Source of the DNA: Rhodopirellula baltica SH 1
GTDB taxonomy: Bacteria > Planctomycetota > Planctomycetia > Pirellulales > Pirellulaceae
Assembly: GCF_000196115.1 (NCBI RefSeq)
Contig: NC_005027.1
Coordinates: forward strand, 6,010,001-6,074,000
Length of the DNA: 64,000 nt
Direction of reading: 5' to 3'
Shown: piece by piece, positions 46,146 to 55,143 of the stretch
How the letters are laid out: every line of letters begins with the position of its first letter
How positions within the stretch are numbered: the first letter of the stretch is position 1
The notes under the pieces: model-generated
Database searches by the model: none
Told to the model about the DNA's origin: nothing
What the model saw: the letters and a program-made list of their open reading frames with translations, nothing else
Made by a program: the position numbers and the translations under genes

Positions 46146-46496
46146 TCAGGTGTCGAGAATCTCAGCGATCTTTTCGGTTGGGCGACCAATCGCCGCTTTT
46201 CCCTCGTGGATTACGATCGGACGTTCGATCAACTTGGGGTGTTCCACCATCGTGGCGATCCATTGTTGATTCGTCAGGGTTTGTTCACCCAGATTGAGCT
46301 CTTTGAACAGAGGTTCCTTTTTGCGAACCAACGCTTCGGCGGGAATGCCCAACAGTTTGACGATCTCGGCGAGTTCTTTCTTGCTCGGCGGAGTCTCCAT
46401 GTACTTGATGACCTCCGCTTCGACGCCTCGCTCTTCCAGCAGCTGCAAAGCTTGACGTGACTTCGTGCACCGCGGGTTGTGATAGATCTTGGTCAT
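46146..46496 (-). CDS. arsC: Arsenate reductase (glutaredoxin-type ArsC)
   Basis: 116 aa from the ATG at 46496. The ArsC/Spx-type thioredoxin fold shows HNPRC10TKSRQAL at the active site. Arg58 and Arg92 (LVRKKEP, LIERPIV) fit the arsenate-binding arginines, and VIKYMETPPSKKEL is the usual second strand and helix. It would reduce arsenate to arsenite with glutathione/glutaredoxin. No ars pump or ArsR gene lies beside it, so the ArsC name rests on sequence alone; YfgD-like close relatives of unknown function are the alternative. 72 bp separate it from the alpha-toroid gene downstream. Confidence 0.85.
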   Translation of the reverse strand: MTKIYHNPRCTKSRQALQLLEERGVEAEVIKYMETPPSKKELAEIVKLLGIPAEALVRKKEPLFKELNLGEQTLTNQQWIATMVEHPKLIERPIVIHEGKAAIGRPTEKIAEILDT

Positions 46497-46586
46497 GCTG
46501 GGGTGAGTTGAGGTTGGAGTGTATGTCGGAGTTGGATTGGGTTGGATCAAGCGACGCGAATATTCGAAACGCCGGGGCGGGATCGT

Positions 46587-47318
46587 TCAATCCCGGTTGT
46601 AGAGCACCGGCATTTTGCCTTTCCACCGATTCCATGTCTCGTCATCGGAGATTAGCTCGGCCATATGGTGAGCGACATTGATGCGGCTTGATTTTCCCGA
46701 ATCGAAAAGCGGGCTGCGAATCGGCGAAGGATGCAGGTCATACTCGGTGACCTCGTTCGCATCGTGCAGCGAGTCAGGACGAATGATGGACCATTCAATG
46801 GCGGCGTCACCTTCTTTGATTTGGGTTTGCAGATATTCAGCCGCTTGTTCGTTGTCGACGTGAGGTGGAACCAACACTCGCAACAATCCAAACGCACATC
46901 GTTCCGCGAACGAGTGGGTTTCGTTCAAATGGTGATTGCTGACTCCCGACGAGCTCATCAGCACGAAGCGGATCGGCATGGGCGCGGAGGATTTGCTGGC
47001 TGCTTTGCACAACCGTTGGGCCGCATCCGTGACCAGCCGGCGCGGTTGTCCGAACATGCCTTTCAGTGTCAGGTTGTGACCCAAGCACGATGCAATGGCA
47101 TGGCAACCATCGACCTGAGCGGTCAGGTGCTCGTCGGTTAAATCGAGAAGGCTGGCTTCGGTGATCGTGCAAGTGGTTTCGTCGAATTCGCCCAGCATCT
47201 CACGAAGACGCGAGGCGGATCGAACCACCGTCACAACGTGGTGGCCGCGTTTGATCAGTTGCTGCATCAACAAGTGACCTGTTTGGCCGGTTGCTCCGGC
47301 GATAAATACCTTCGACAT
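46587..47318 (-). CDS. NAD(P)-binding NmrA-like/atypical SDR oxidoreductase
   Basis: 243 aa from the ATG at 47318. The Rossmann motif is VFIAGATGQTGHLLMQQLIKRGH. Then come VDGCHAIASCLGHN, RFVLMSSSGVSN (Ser-containing strand) and WSIIRPDSLHD, as in atypical SDRs such as YwnB/NmrA-like proteins. A catalytic Tyr-x3-Lys is not evident, consistent with a binding or redox-sensing role. The next downstream gene on the same strand is arsC, 90 bp away. Function beyond dinucleotide binding is unknown. Confidence 0.85.
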   Translation of the reverse strand: MSKVFIAGATGQTGHLLMQQLIKRGHHVVTVVRSASRLREMLGEFDETTCTITEASLLDLTDEHLTAQVDGCHAIASCLGHNLTLKGMFGQPRRLVTDAAQRLCKAASKSSAPMPIRFVLMSSSGVSNHHLNETHSFAERCAFGLLRVLVPPHVDNEQAAEYLQTQIKEGDAAIEWSIIRPDSLHDANEVTEYDLHPSPIRSPLFDSGKSSRINVAHHMAELISDDETWNRWKGKMPVLYNRD

Positions 47319-47378
47319 CTCAATCTTCAAAAGGACGTGTTCACCAATCAAAATCTCATTGCGATTCGCTGGATGCAA

Positions 47379-49205
47379 TCATCGCGTGAGCATGGGTTCG
47401 ACCCAGATGCCCCAGTCACCTCCGCGACCGTTGCCGCCATCGGTCACTTTCAAAGTCAGGGTCTGCACCTTGCTGACATCAATGTCGAACGCGTTGCCCT
47501 GACCGGCGGTCACGCGAGTTGCTTTCCAGAGCGATTTACCATCGCCGATGATTTCAAAATCGACTTGCCCAAACAGATTGCCTTGGATTCCACTTCGCCC
47601 GCGAAGACGTTTCCAGTTTCCATCAAGCTCGTAGACATGTTTGGCAGGTGCGTGGGCATAGATCCCGTGAGCAAAGTAGTCGCCACCCAAGGACAACAAT
47701 CGGTTTTTGTCTGGCACGGAGTTGTAAGTCGCACGCAACCATCCCACTTCGGACGATTGTGGGCGAATCGTCGAGAGCCAAATTGATTTGGTAGTCGTTG
47801 GGATTCGAGCAGCGTCGATTGAAATTGGTTGGTCAACGTTTCGGAAACGATTAAGCACGCTTTGGCCGATGCTGGCGAGTTCATCGTCTGAGCCGGCGAT
47901 TTCGCGAAGCAATTTGGTGGCGTCTTCGACCGAGCCGGTTTGCAGTTCATCGATCACCGGTTTCAGTTCCAACTCCAGCTTCGCGATCGAAAGGTTTGGC
48001 GTTCCATCCGGGTTGATGACGTACCGCAGCGACCGCGTGCTCGTCGTGCCATTGACGTGACAAGACACGATCCTCAACTCACCGGATGTTCTCGGCCGGA
48101 GCGGACCACTGCGCATCGCAAATTCGCCGTCGGTACCGGGAATGGATGTTGCCGTGGTTGCGTCATAGTCGCCACCTCCATCTGGATCAAAGTAGGCAAC
48201 CACCGCATGAGATGGGATCGTAGCGTTGACACGCCCAATAACCTGAATTGATTGGTCTGGACCCACTGACAGGCGCAAGTCATGAAATTCGGTGGTGGGA
48301 CGATCGTAGATCGAGCGGCTGACTTGTCGGTTGAAAACCGGATGAGCCGCCAATCGCAATGCATGAGTTTGCGTGATGAAAGTACCTTTGCCTTCGCCTC
48401 GCAATTGTTGTGCGTAGGTTCGATTGCCCGAGCCCATCAATGCTGTGCCACGTTCGGCTTCGTCGACGCGTTGGCGACAGTGCGGCAGCGAGAGAGCATG
48501 GCCAAGTTCATGGATCACCCCGCCAATGAAAATTGAGTTGTGGCGGCCGATCGTGATGCGTCCGTATTCGCCGTCTCGGATCGGGGTTGGGTCACGAAAG
48601 CGACGGGTATCCAGAATCTCGGAATCACATTGCCAAGCGGTCCCCGACAAGTGGTTGCCACCGCCGTAGTAAGGGCTGTGATGAGAGATCTTGCCGGCGA
48701 CAGGATCGTAGTCCATTAGATTGCAAAACAGCAACAACACGGATGCGTCGGCATCGATGCCACGTTGTCTTAGGGCGGGGATCACTTCGTCGCGTATTTT
48801 TTGTCCATCGGGTTTGTCGTAATCCGTCTGTTCACCAACCACGTCAACGATGTCGATTTGTCCTCGATCGTTGCGCAGCACGTGCATGGAACGATTGGGG
48901 AATCCATGTCGTTTGAGTTCGCTCTCGTAAAACTTGGCGGTTTCCTCAACGATCCTACGGATTCGTGCGGTGTGACTGGCCGCCGGTGGACGGTCACGAG
49001 GCGTGAAGTAAACCACGACAACACGACCGGGGGATTTGATCGGATCTGTTTTGATCGCTTGTGCGATTCGCTTGCGGGCCACGGTGACGGACGCGGCGGA
49101 TGCGTGCGTTCGAACCGCAGGTGGTCCGTCGGCGAACGACATCCTGACGTCGACGGCGAACACCGACGAGATCGCCAGAACGGCAAGCAGCGAGAATGGT
49201 TTCAT
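47379..49205 (-). CDS. Exported zinc metallopeptidase-like protein with C-terminal NPCBM domain
   Basis: 608 aa from the ATG at 49205 (signal peptide 1-26, ending SFADG). Residues ~55-310 form a peptidase-like domain with zinc motif HELGHALSLPHC (HExxHxxxxxH) preceded by a conserved SIFIGGV. A middle beta-rich region (~325-420) is followed by a helical stretch. Residues ~480-605 match an NPCBM/NEW2 carbohydrate-binding module (DYFAHGIYAHAPAKHVYELDG, FEIIGDGKSLWKATRV, LTLKVTDGGNGRGGDWGIWVEP). It is presumably secreted and acts on glycoproteins or cell-wall material. The combination is common in Planctomycetes, but the substrate is not known. Confidence 0.88.
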   Translation of the reverse strand: MKPFSLLAVLAISSVFAVDVRMSFADGPPAVRTHASAASVTVARKRIAQAIKTDPIKSPGRVVVVYFTPRDRPPAASHTARIRRIVEETAKFYESELKRHGFPNRSMHVLRNDRGQIDIVDVVGEQTDYDKPDGQKIRDEVIPALRQRGIDADASVLLLFCNLMDYDPVAGKISHHSPYYGGGNHLSGTAWQCDSEILDTRRFRDPTPIRDGEYGRITIGRHNSIFIGGVIHELGHALSLPHCRQRVDEAERGTALMGSGNRTYAQQLRGEGKGTFITQTHALRLAAHPVFNRQVSRSIYDRPTTEFHDLRLSVGPDQSIQVIGRVNATIPSHAVVAYFDPDGGGDYDATTATSIPGTDGEFAMRSGPLRPRTSGELRIVSCHVNGTTSTRSLRYVINPDGTPNLSIAKLELELKPVIDELQTGSVEDATKLLREIAGSDDELASIGQSVLNRFRNVDQPISIDAARIPTTTKSIWLSTIRPQSSEVGWLRATYNSVPDKNRLLSLGGDYFAHGIYAHAPAKHVYELDGNWKRLRGRSGIQGNLFGQVDFEIIGDGKSLWKATRVTAGQGNAFDIDVSKVQTLTLKVTDGGNGRGGDWGIWVEPMLTR

Positions 49206-49347
49206 CGGTGAGTGATTTGTCTGCGTCAAAAGGAATTCCGTGGCCGGTGGGCATCGATGATGCTCATGATCGGCCATGCGGTGCAGACTCATCAAGGGGA
49301 AGGGGCCGGCTCGAAAGCCAGCGGTCTTCCTATCGCAATTTCGTCGC

Positions 49348-50913
49348 TTATTCTTCGGTCGACGCCTCGGAATCTTCCGGACTCGCTACTTCGGAAGCTG
49401 CTGGCTTTGCATCGATCCGGTACGCTTTCGCGATCGCTTGTCGGCTGTAGTCGATCGACTCGCCCAGAATGCGAGCGGACTCTTGGCTGGCATGGAAACC
49501 CTTGCTGTTTTCGCTGGCGATGTAGTCCAGACGCCACATCGCTTTGCGTTGCAAGTCACGAATCGGTTTGAGTTGTTCTTCGGTTGCACCGGCTGCTTGG
49601 ACTTCGATGATCGCGTCCAGCATTTCGGTCATCGCACTGGCTGCGCGATCGATGAGAGCACGTGTTCGGTCCTGAATCACGTCCACGCGAGCTTTGATCT
49701 CCGCTTCGGGAACCTTGTGGCAGGTTTGGCAAGCCTTGTTGATGTTCATCATCGGGCTGCGAACCCAGTGGCTGCTGACTTTGGTGGCGCCGACCTTTTC
49801 GTATGGCATGTGGCAGTCGCTGCAACTGACGCCGGCTCTCGCGTGAATGCCCTGACTCCAAAGTTCGAACTCGGGGTGTTGGGCTTTGTAGACCTTTGTG
49901 CCAGTCGTTTTGTGGACGTAGTCGTAGAACTCTCCGCCGTCGGGGAACGTGGTGGCGTCCCACTCGGCCTCGAGGTTTTCCATCTTCAGTCCGTTGCTCC
50001 AGGGGTAGGTCAACGTCATCTTGTTTGCACAGTAGTACTCGACGTGGCACTGGCCGCAGACAAACGATCTCATTTCCTGGCGAGTCGCCATGGTGTTCGG
50101 GTCGTAGTCACCTTTCTTGCCGCTATCACGCCAGGATTGAATACTGGGAAGATGCGGAACTTCGGCGTCGCTCTTGGCGAGCTTGTCGATGCCCAAGATG
50201 AAACCGGGACGCGTGACTCGAATCGCCATCGTTTCTGGTTCGTGACAATCCACGCACGAAACGGGATGGGCGCCGCCGATGTGTGGATCGCCGCTGGTCG
50301 CGTCAAACCCATCGGGAGTCTTTTCGAGTTCCGCATGGATTTCTTCGTACTTCTTCGTGCTGACCGATCGGAATCCCGCTAAGACCGCTTCTTGCTGAAA
50401 GCCGTTCGCAAGGGCCTTTGCATCGGCTGGTTCACCTTGTTCTTCTAGGCCGATGCGGCGATAGGTGGCCGCGATCGATGCATGGCAGTGCAAACATGCA
50501 CCGGATTGCTGAACGTCGGTCACTCGCTTGGTGACTTCTTGGTCGGCCAACATGTGAGCGTGACCACGGGCTTCGCGGTAATCAATGCTGAAGGCATAGC
50601 CGGCGAACAAGCGTTTCAACCAAGGCGATTCTTCCAACTTGCTCGGCGGGAGAGCGTGGTTGCCGCCGAAGTCGGTGTAATCGTCGTTGACCGTTTTCAG
50701 GTAGTCCTCGTATTGCTGTGGGAAGTTCAGGCCCCACGGTTTGGGATCGGTGCTGATCTCGGTGACCTCCACCACTTTGGTGAACGGAGCCCTGGCCTCT
50801 TGTTTGCGTTCAAAAATGTTGACCAGCAACGCCACAACGCCGAAGGTTGCGAGAGCGGTCAGTGCGGTCAATAGAATCAGCCATCCGAAGCTGCGTGGTT
50901 GCTGATCGGACAT
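49348..50913 (-). CDS. nrfA: Pentahaem cytochrome c nitrite reductase, CxxCH type
   Basis: 521 aa. One N-terminal membrane anchor/signal (~residues 10-33). Five haem motifs: C140-LHCH, C220-VDCH, C286-GQCH, C364-SDCH and C395-QTCH. The first is the active-site haem and has His in place of the Lys of Escherichia-type NrfA. Family segments are all present: YAFSIDYREARGHAHML, VEYYCANKMTLTYPW, KAQHPEFELWSQGIHARAGVSC and SSHWVRSPMMNINKAC, including the active-site Arg, Tyr and His region. It reduces nitrite to ammonium with six electrons in the periplasm. The nrfH gene lies 69 bp upstream on the same strand. Confidence 0.94.
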   Translation of the reverse strand: MSDQQPRSFGWLILLTALTALATFGVVALLVNIFERKQEARAPFTKVVEVTEISTDPKPWGLNFPQQYEDYLKTVNDDYTDFGGNHALPPSKLEESPWLKRLFAGYAFSIDYREARGHAHMLADQEVTKRVTDVQQSGACLHCHASIAATYRRIGLEEQGEPADAKALANGFQQEAVLAGFRSVSTKKYEEIHAELEKTPDGFDATSGDPHIGGAHPVSCVDCHEPETMAIRVTRPGFILGIDKLAKSDAEVPHLPSIQSWRDSGKKGDYDPNTMATRQEMRSFVCGQCHVEYYCANKMTLTYPWSNGLKMENLEAEWDATTFPDGGEFYDYVHKTTGTKVYKAQHPEFELWSQGIHARAGVSCSDCHMPYEKVGATKVSSHWVRSPMMNINKACQTCHKVPEAEIKARVDVIQDRTRALIDRAASAMTEMLDAIIEVQAAGATEEQLKPIRDLQRKAMWRLDYIASENSKGFHASQESARILGESIDYSRQAIAKAYRIDAKPAASEVASPEDSEASTEE

Positions 50914-50982
50914 GACAAACCTTTGCGAACGAAAATTGAAAGAAGAGGTCGAATCGAAAGAACGAGATCAATACCGAGGGGG

Positions 50983-51519
50983 TCAACGCGGATGCATCCA
51001 GTCCACTTTGCCGTGGCCCGCATGACCAACGTCGGCATGACAATGAACGCAGTTCTGCATGTCGTCTTGCGGGGTCGCCGGCAGCAACGCATGCACAAAA
51101 TCACGATGGCAATCGACGCAGGTGCTCTGGGTGACTCGGCGGTTGCGTGGCTTGATTTCGATCGGATCGGAATAACCACCCATCGTGAACGCCAATGAAT
51201 GGAAGAAACCATTGTCGCCTTTGACGACCCACTTGCCGATTTTGTCGTGAGGCAAGTGGCAGTCATTGCAGACCGCAACATGATGGTGCGAACTTTGTTG
51301 CCACGAATCAAAGTGCGACTGCATCACATGGCAATTGACGCAGGTTTCGGGATTGTTGCTCAGGTAGCTGGCACCTTTGCCGTAACCGAAAGTGAATGTG
51401 CCGATCCCAGCGAGCAGTCCCAGGACCAAACAAAAGGCAAACGTCGCCTTTGAGTACCTGGTTTTCGCGGAGTTCTTGATTGGCATCGGTTCCGATGGAT
51501 CGCCGGGGGCAGATCGCAT
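50983..51519 (-). CDS. nrfH: Tetrahaem quinol dehydrogenase subunit of nitrite reductase
   Basis: 178 aa from the ATG at 51519 (AAAGGA upstream; ATG 51486 is an alternative). An N-terminal membrane helix at ~residues 24-46 (FAFCLVLGLLAGIGTFTFGYG) anchors a NapC/NirT-type periplasmic domain. Four haem motifs are CVNCH, CNDCH, CVDCH and CVHCH, with the VMQSHFDSW segment that carries the haem-1 ligand region, and the GGYSDPIEIKPRNRRV loop. It takes electrons from menaquinol and passes them to NrfA. Gene order nrfH-nrfA is the standard one for this complex. Confidence 0.93.
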   Translation of the reverse strand: MRSAPGDPSEPMPIKNSAKTRYSKATFAFCLVLGLLAGIGTFTFGYGKGASYLSNNPETCVNCHVMQSHFDSWQQSSHHHVAVCNDCHLPHDKIGKWVVKGDNGFFHSLAFTMGGYSDPIEIKPRNRRVTQSTCVDCHRDFVHALLPATPQDDMQNCVHCHADVGHAGHGKVDWMHPR

Positions 51520-51727
51520 GATGATCCATTCCTTTCGCTTGACCCAAGCCAGGTCAGAGATGACTCGCTTGGTGGGTTGGAATGTAACAACTCGCCCGTG
51601 CGTGTGAACCTTTTGAACGATGAAATTCAGCTTTGATAGCAGAACTTCATTGGTCTCTATGCAATGTGATCAGCAGACTGGAAGATTGATGTGCTTATCT
51701 GCTCAGTTGCCTTGTTGATGTGTGACC

Positions 51728-52177
51728 CTACGGCACGCTCTCGTAACCATCCGGTGCGCGGAGAAGCTTGTTGTGCGTATGAACGCGTCGTGTGGGATTG
51801 CCGTTTGGATCGACGAGCACACCGCCGGCTTCGCACCATCCCAGGATGCCCGGTCGATAGTTGCGAGATTGAATTCCGTCTTTTAGGCAGCGTTGAGCAA
51901 ATAACAAACTGCGACCACCGACCGTGCAGGACGCGATCACCGTTCGGTTTTTGAGCTCGTCACGTTGCGACCAAAAATCGTCCATCGAAATGGCACCGGG
52001 GATTTGCGAAACATCTCGCTCGGTTTGTGAACGGACATCCACCAGGATGAAAGACTCGTCGGCACGTTCGAGCACGCTTCGCAGTTCCTCGGTCGAAATG
52101 TTTTCGACTCGGCTTCGTCTGACAAACGGAGCGATCCAATTGAGCCAGCGAACGAATTGCTTTGACAACCAAACCAT
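51728..52177 (-). CDS. Rhodanese-like sulfurtransferase domain protein
   Basis: 149 aa. An amphipathic or membrane-associating N-terminus (MVWLSKQFVRWLNWIAPFV) precedes a single rhodanese domain: VDVRSQTERDVSQIPGAISM and active Cys84 in VIASCTVGGRS. Beyond it is a tail with GWCEAGGVLVDPNG. It probably transfers or binds sulfane sulfur near the membrane. It shares a region rich in sulfur-handling genes (53.6-55.6 kb) but has its own promoter region. Confidence 0.87.
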   Translation of the reverse strand: MVWLSKQFVRWLNWIAPFVRRSRVENISTEELRSVLERADESFILVDVRSQTERDVSQIPGAISMDDFWSQRDELKNRTVIASCTVGGRSLLFAQRCLKDGIQSRNYRPGILGWCEAGGVLVDPNGNPTRRVHTHNKLLRAPDGYESVP

Positions 52178-52315
52178 GCGTGTTTCCTAGCGAGGCGAAG
52201 CTCCTACCGAATGGAAGTGAGCGAGGGGATACATTGTTGGCTGTTTGAGGGACTGGATGAACCAGGGAAAAGTCCCAATTTGGCGTTTGACTCTCCCCTT
52301 GGAGGAGGCCGTAGG

Positions 52316-53142
52316 ATGGCGGAAATGTTCAGCATAGGCGAATTTTCCAAGGTGACCGGACTGACATCAAGTCACTCCGGTTCTATCACGAGCAAGGTGT
52401 TTTGACGCCCAGTCGCGTCGAAGCCGGAAGCGGGTACCGGTACTACTCGGAGACGCAGATCGAAACGGCGCGGGTGATCGCTCGGCTTCGTGAGTTGGAA
52501 TTCTCTGTGGCTGATGTACGAGAAATATTGAGCAACCACAGTGACGATGCCGACATCATCGAGCGTTTGAGGTCCCAGCGGGCCGTGATCAAAGAGCGGA
52601 TGAAAAAGGATTCTGACATTGCAGGATTGCTCGATCAAATCATTGTCCATGAAACCGAGGCAACCCAAACGATGAACCAAACCAACTACGCCGTCGAGGA
52701 AAAGAGTGTCGAGCCTTGTTTGATCGCCAGCGTTCGCATGAAAGGAGCCTACAGCGAATGTGGCAAGGGATTCGCGAAAATTGGCCGCCGAATGGGGCGG
52801 TTTATCAATGGCAAACCCATTTTGTTGCAACACGACACCGAATACAAAGAAAACGACGCTGATTTCGAGGCATGCATGCCGATCAAGAAAGGCCAGTCGA
52901 ATGAGGAGATCACCGTCAAGGAATTGCCTGGCGGACGAGCCCTGTCGTTGATGCATTTAGGACCGTACGAAGAGATCGGTCGGTCCTACGAAAAAATCAT
53001 GAAGCATGCGAAAACGCAGTCACTGAGCTATCACCTGCCGACGCGGGAGATTTACCACAAAGGGCCCGGCATGATTTTCAAGGGCAACCCGAAGAAGTAC
53101 CTGACCGAAATCGTGTTTCTGATTTCGGACGATGTTTCCTGA
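52316..53142 (+). pseudogene. MerR/BmrR-type regulator split by a one-base frameshift
   Basis: The ATG at 52316 has an excellent GGAGGAGG seven bases upstream and reads AEMFSIGEFSKVTGLT, the first half of a MerR HTH. It then runs into TGA at 52403-52405. The rest (IKSLRFYHEQGVLTPSRVEAGSGYRYY and onward) is in the -1 frame from about 52366 and continues to 53142. So one base is missing near 52364-52367 (ACATCAAG where ACNATCAAG would be in frame). The downstream part has the wing, coiled coil (~NDADIIERLRSQRAVIKERM) and a GyrI-like effector-binding domain ending LTEIVFLISDD. It would be a BmrR-like drug-binding regulator if intact. No slippery heptamer is present, so real decay or a sequencing error is more likely than recoding. 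Confidence 0.85.
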
Positions 53143-53193
53143 AGCCGCTGGGCCACGTCCAACCTGTTTCGATCCTTCCTCGGAGAACCCATC

Positions 53194-53586
53194 ATGAGCG
53201 ATGCCATCTCTTTGTTTCTTTCCGCTCCGACCTATGCCGTTGCGGGGGCTTCGGCTCGTCAGCATAAATACGGCAACAAGGTCTTTCGGGCTTTGATCGG
53301 ATCCGGACGCACCGCGTACCCCCTCAATCCGATCACGGAAGAGATTGAAGGGCATCAGGCGTACCCGCGGATTCAGGATTTGCCGACGGTGCCCGAAGCG
53401 GTTTCGATCATCACCCCGCCCGAAGTGACTCGCAAAGTGGTCGCTGACGCGATCGACGCGGGCGTGAAGCATCTTTGGATGCAGCCCGGCGCGGAGGATG
53501 ACGAAGCTAGCCAAGCTGCTCGCGAGGCTGGACTCACCGTGATCGATGACGGCAGTTGCATTTTGGTGCTGCTCGCTCGCGAATGA
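53194..53586 (+). CDS. CoA-binding domain protein (YccU family)
   Basis: 130 aa. A compact Rossmann fold with YAVAGASARQHKYGNKVFRAL, AYPLNPITEEIEGHQAYPRIQDLP, VSIITPPEVTRKVV and the C-terminal GLTVIDDGSCILV. This is the CoA-binding domain family also seen at the N-terminus of ADP-forming acyl-CoA synthetases. CoA binding is inferred from the family and no enzymatic residues are known. It follows the MerR-like gene by 51 bp and could have been its target. Convergent with the persulfide dioxygenase gene. Confidence 0.9.
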   Translation: MSDAISLFLSAPTYAVAGASARQHKYGNKVFRALIGSGRTAYPLNPITEEIEGHQAYPRIQDLPTVPEAVSIITPPEVTRKVVADAIDAGVKHLWMQPGAEDDEASQAAREAGLTVIDDGSCILVLLARE

Positions 53587-53636
53587 AACGCAACTCGCCG
53601 GTTTGAAACGCATCGATCGAGAGCGAACCTCGCGAG

Positions 53637-55037
53637 CTATTTGTCGATGGAGTAGCCCGCGTTTTTCCAAGCACTCATGCTGCCTGGGACGTTGTGGACA
53701 TGCTGGAACCCGTTTCGTTGCAACACACTCGCAGCGATGCTGGCCCGATATCCGCTGCCACAATAGACCGCGACAGGTTGGTCGCGTTTCAGATCCAACT
53801 CGCCGTTGACGCCATCTCTCATCTCAGCGACGTAGTGATGTTTCGCTCCTGAGATTCGATTGGACTTATATTCCGAAGGAGCGCGGACATCGAGGATCTG
53901 AAACTCACTTTTGTGTTCCTTCAAGTCATGAACGGTGAGTTGAGGTGTCGTCGACAACGGCAGACCGGCGTTGTCCCAGGCTTTCATGCCACCGACGAGA
54001 TAGCCCTCGAAGCGATGCAATCCGACGACCGCAAAGTGCCAAGCGACCCAGTCCAATTGGGTTTCGTCTTCCACGACTAGCAAGATCGGCCGATCGTAAT
54101 CGAGCATGTCACCGGCCCACACAGATAGTTCTGGACGGTCGCCCAGATTGATTGCACCCCCGATGTGCCCACCGCCAAACGCGAGCATTTGACGCGTGTC
54201 GACGAGCTGTGCTTGGCCGGATTGAATTGCATCTTGAAATCGCTTCGGAGGCAGGCCCGGAACGACAGGGGCGTGGCCGATCAGTTCGGGGCCCTTGGCG
54301 TTGATCTTTTTGAGAATGGGATAGTGTTGCGGCACGGGAGGGGCACCCTCGCTGACGAACGTCGCAAATTCGTCGAAGTCATCATGCTGCAAGAACGCAT
54401 TGTTTTTTCGTTCCTGGCCAATGGTGGTCATTGGTCGCTCGCCGATGCTGGCCCCGCAAGCGGAACCCGCTCCGTGACAGGGGTAAACGATGACGTCATC
54501 GGCCAGATTCAGGTAGTAATCACGAAGGGTCGAGAAGAGTTGCTTGGTGAGCTCTTCGGTTTCTTCCTCCCCCAACAAATCAGGGCGACCTGCGGATCCG
54601 ACGAAGAGGGAGTCGCCACTGAGGACACCCCATGGTTCGTCCGGTGAATCGGAATCAGCCAGCTCATACGACAAATGTTCGGGTGTGTGACCAGGCGTGT
54701 GCCGTGCAGTGATCTTCGTGGATCCAAATTCAAAGGAATCGCCGTCACTGATTTTTTGAACGTCGAATCCATAGCTGGCATCCCCTTCGCCACTCGCGAA
54801 AATGTTTGCGTTGCCGACTCTGGATTGGAGTTCACGCGAACCGCTCATGAAGTCCGCGTGAATGTGAGTCTCGAAGATGTGCGTGATCGCGACGCCGTGT
54901 TTGCGACTAAGTTGGACGTAGGACTCGACGTTGGGTTGCGGGTCGATGACCGCCGCGGTTCCACTGCTGTCGTCACCGATCAAGTAAGACAGTTGCGAGA
55001 TTCCTTCGGTTTGAATGGTCTCAAAAATCATGGTCAT
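53637..55037 (-). CDS. Persulfide dioxygenase-like MBL-fold hydrolase fused to two rhodanese domains
   Basis: 466 aa. ATG at 55037 with AGGTG six bases upstream is preferred over the GTG at 55046. The metallo-beta-lactamase domain (~1-245) has metal ligands in ETH58-I-H60-A-D62, HTPGHTPEH and LSGDSLFVGSAGRPDL, as in ETHE1/BlaR-type sulfur dioxygenases. Rhodanese domain 1 (~265-355, VDTRQMLAFGGGHIGGAINL) lacks the active Cys. Domain 2 (~365-466) has it in VAVYCGSGYRAS. The fusion should oxidise glutathione or protein persulfide and move sulfane sulfur. The DUF442 gene lies 106 bp upstream on the same strand, probably in the same transcript driven by a sigma-54-like promoter. Confidence 0.9.
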   Translation of the reverse strand: MTMIFETIQTEGISQLSYLIGDDSSGTAAVIDPQPNVESYVQLSRKHGVAITHIFETHIHADFMSGSRELQSRVGNANIFASGEGDASYGFDVQKISDGDSFEFGSTKITARHTPGHTPEHLSYELADSDSPDEPWGVLSGDSLFVGSAGRPDLLGEEETEELTKQLFSTLRDYYLNLADDVIVYPCHGAGSACGASIGERPMTTIGQERKNNAFLQHDDFDEFATFVSEGAPPVPQHYPILKKINAKGPELIGHAPVVPGLPPKRFQDAIQSGQAQLVDTRQMLAFGGGHIGGAINLGDRPELSVWAGDMLDYDRPILLVVEDETQLDWVAWHFAVVGLHRFEGYLVGGMKAWDNAGLPLSTTPQLTVHDLKEHKSEFQILDVRAPSEYKSNRISGAKHHYVAEMRDGVNGELDLKRDQPVAVYCGSGYRASIAASVLQRNGFQHVHNVPGSMSAWKNAGYSIDK

Positions 55038-55143
55038 TGGACTCACCTGGATGTCGAAGCTGGCTGTCGAAGAAGGAGTGGCAGTGGAACTCTGCTGGTT
55101 CAGTTGCCGCGAATGAGCGACCGCGGCACGTATCCCAAGAGGA

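Noticed and set aside
51534-51554. GG-N10-GC spacing (minus strand) upstream of nrfH
   Set aside because: It lies only about 20 bases before the start and its -12 half is AAGC; chance match.
52190-52215. GG-N10-GC spacing upstream of the rhodanese gene
   Set aside because: Weak halves (CGG and TCGC) in a GC-rich stretch resembling a short dispersed repeat.
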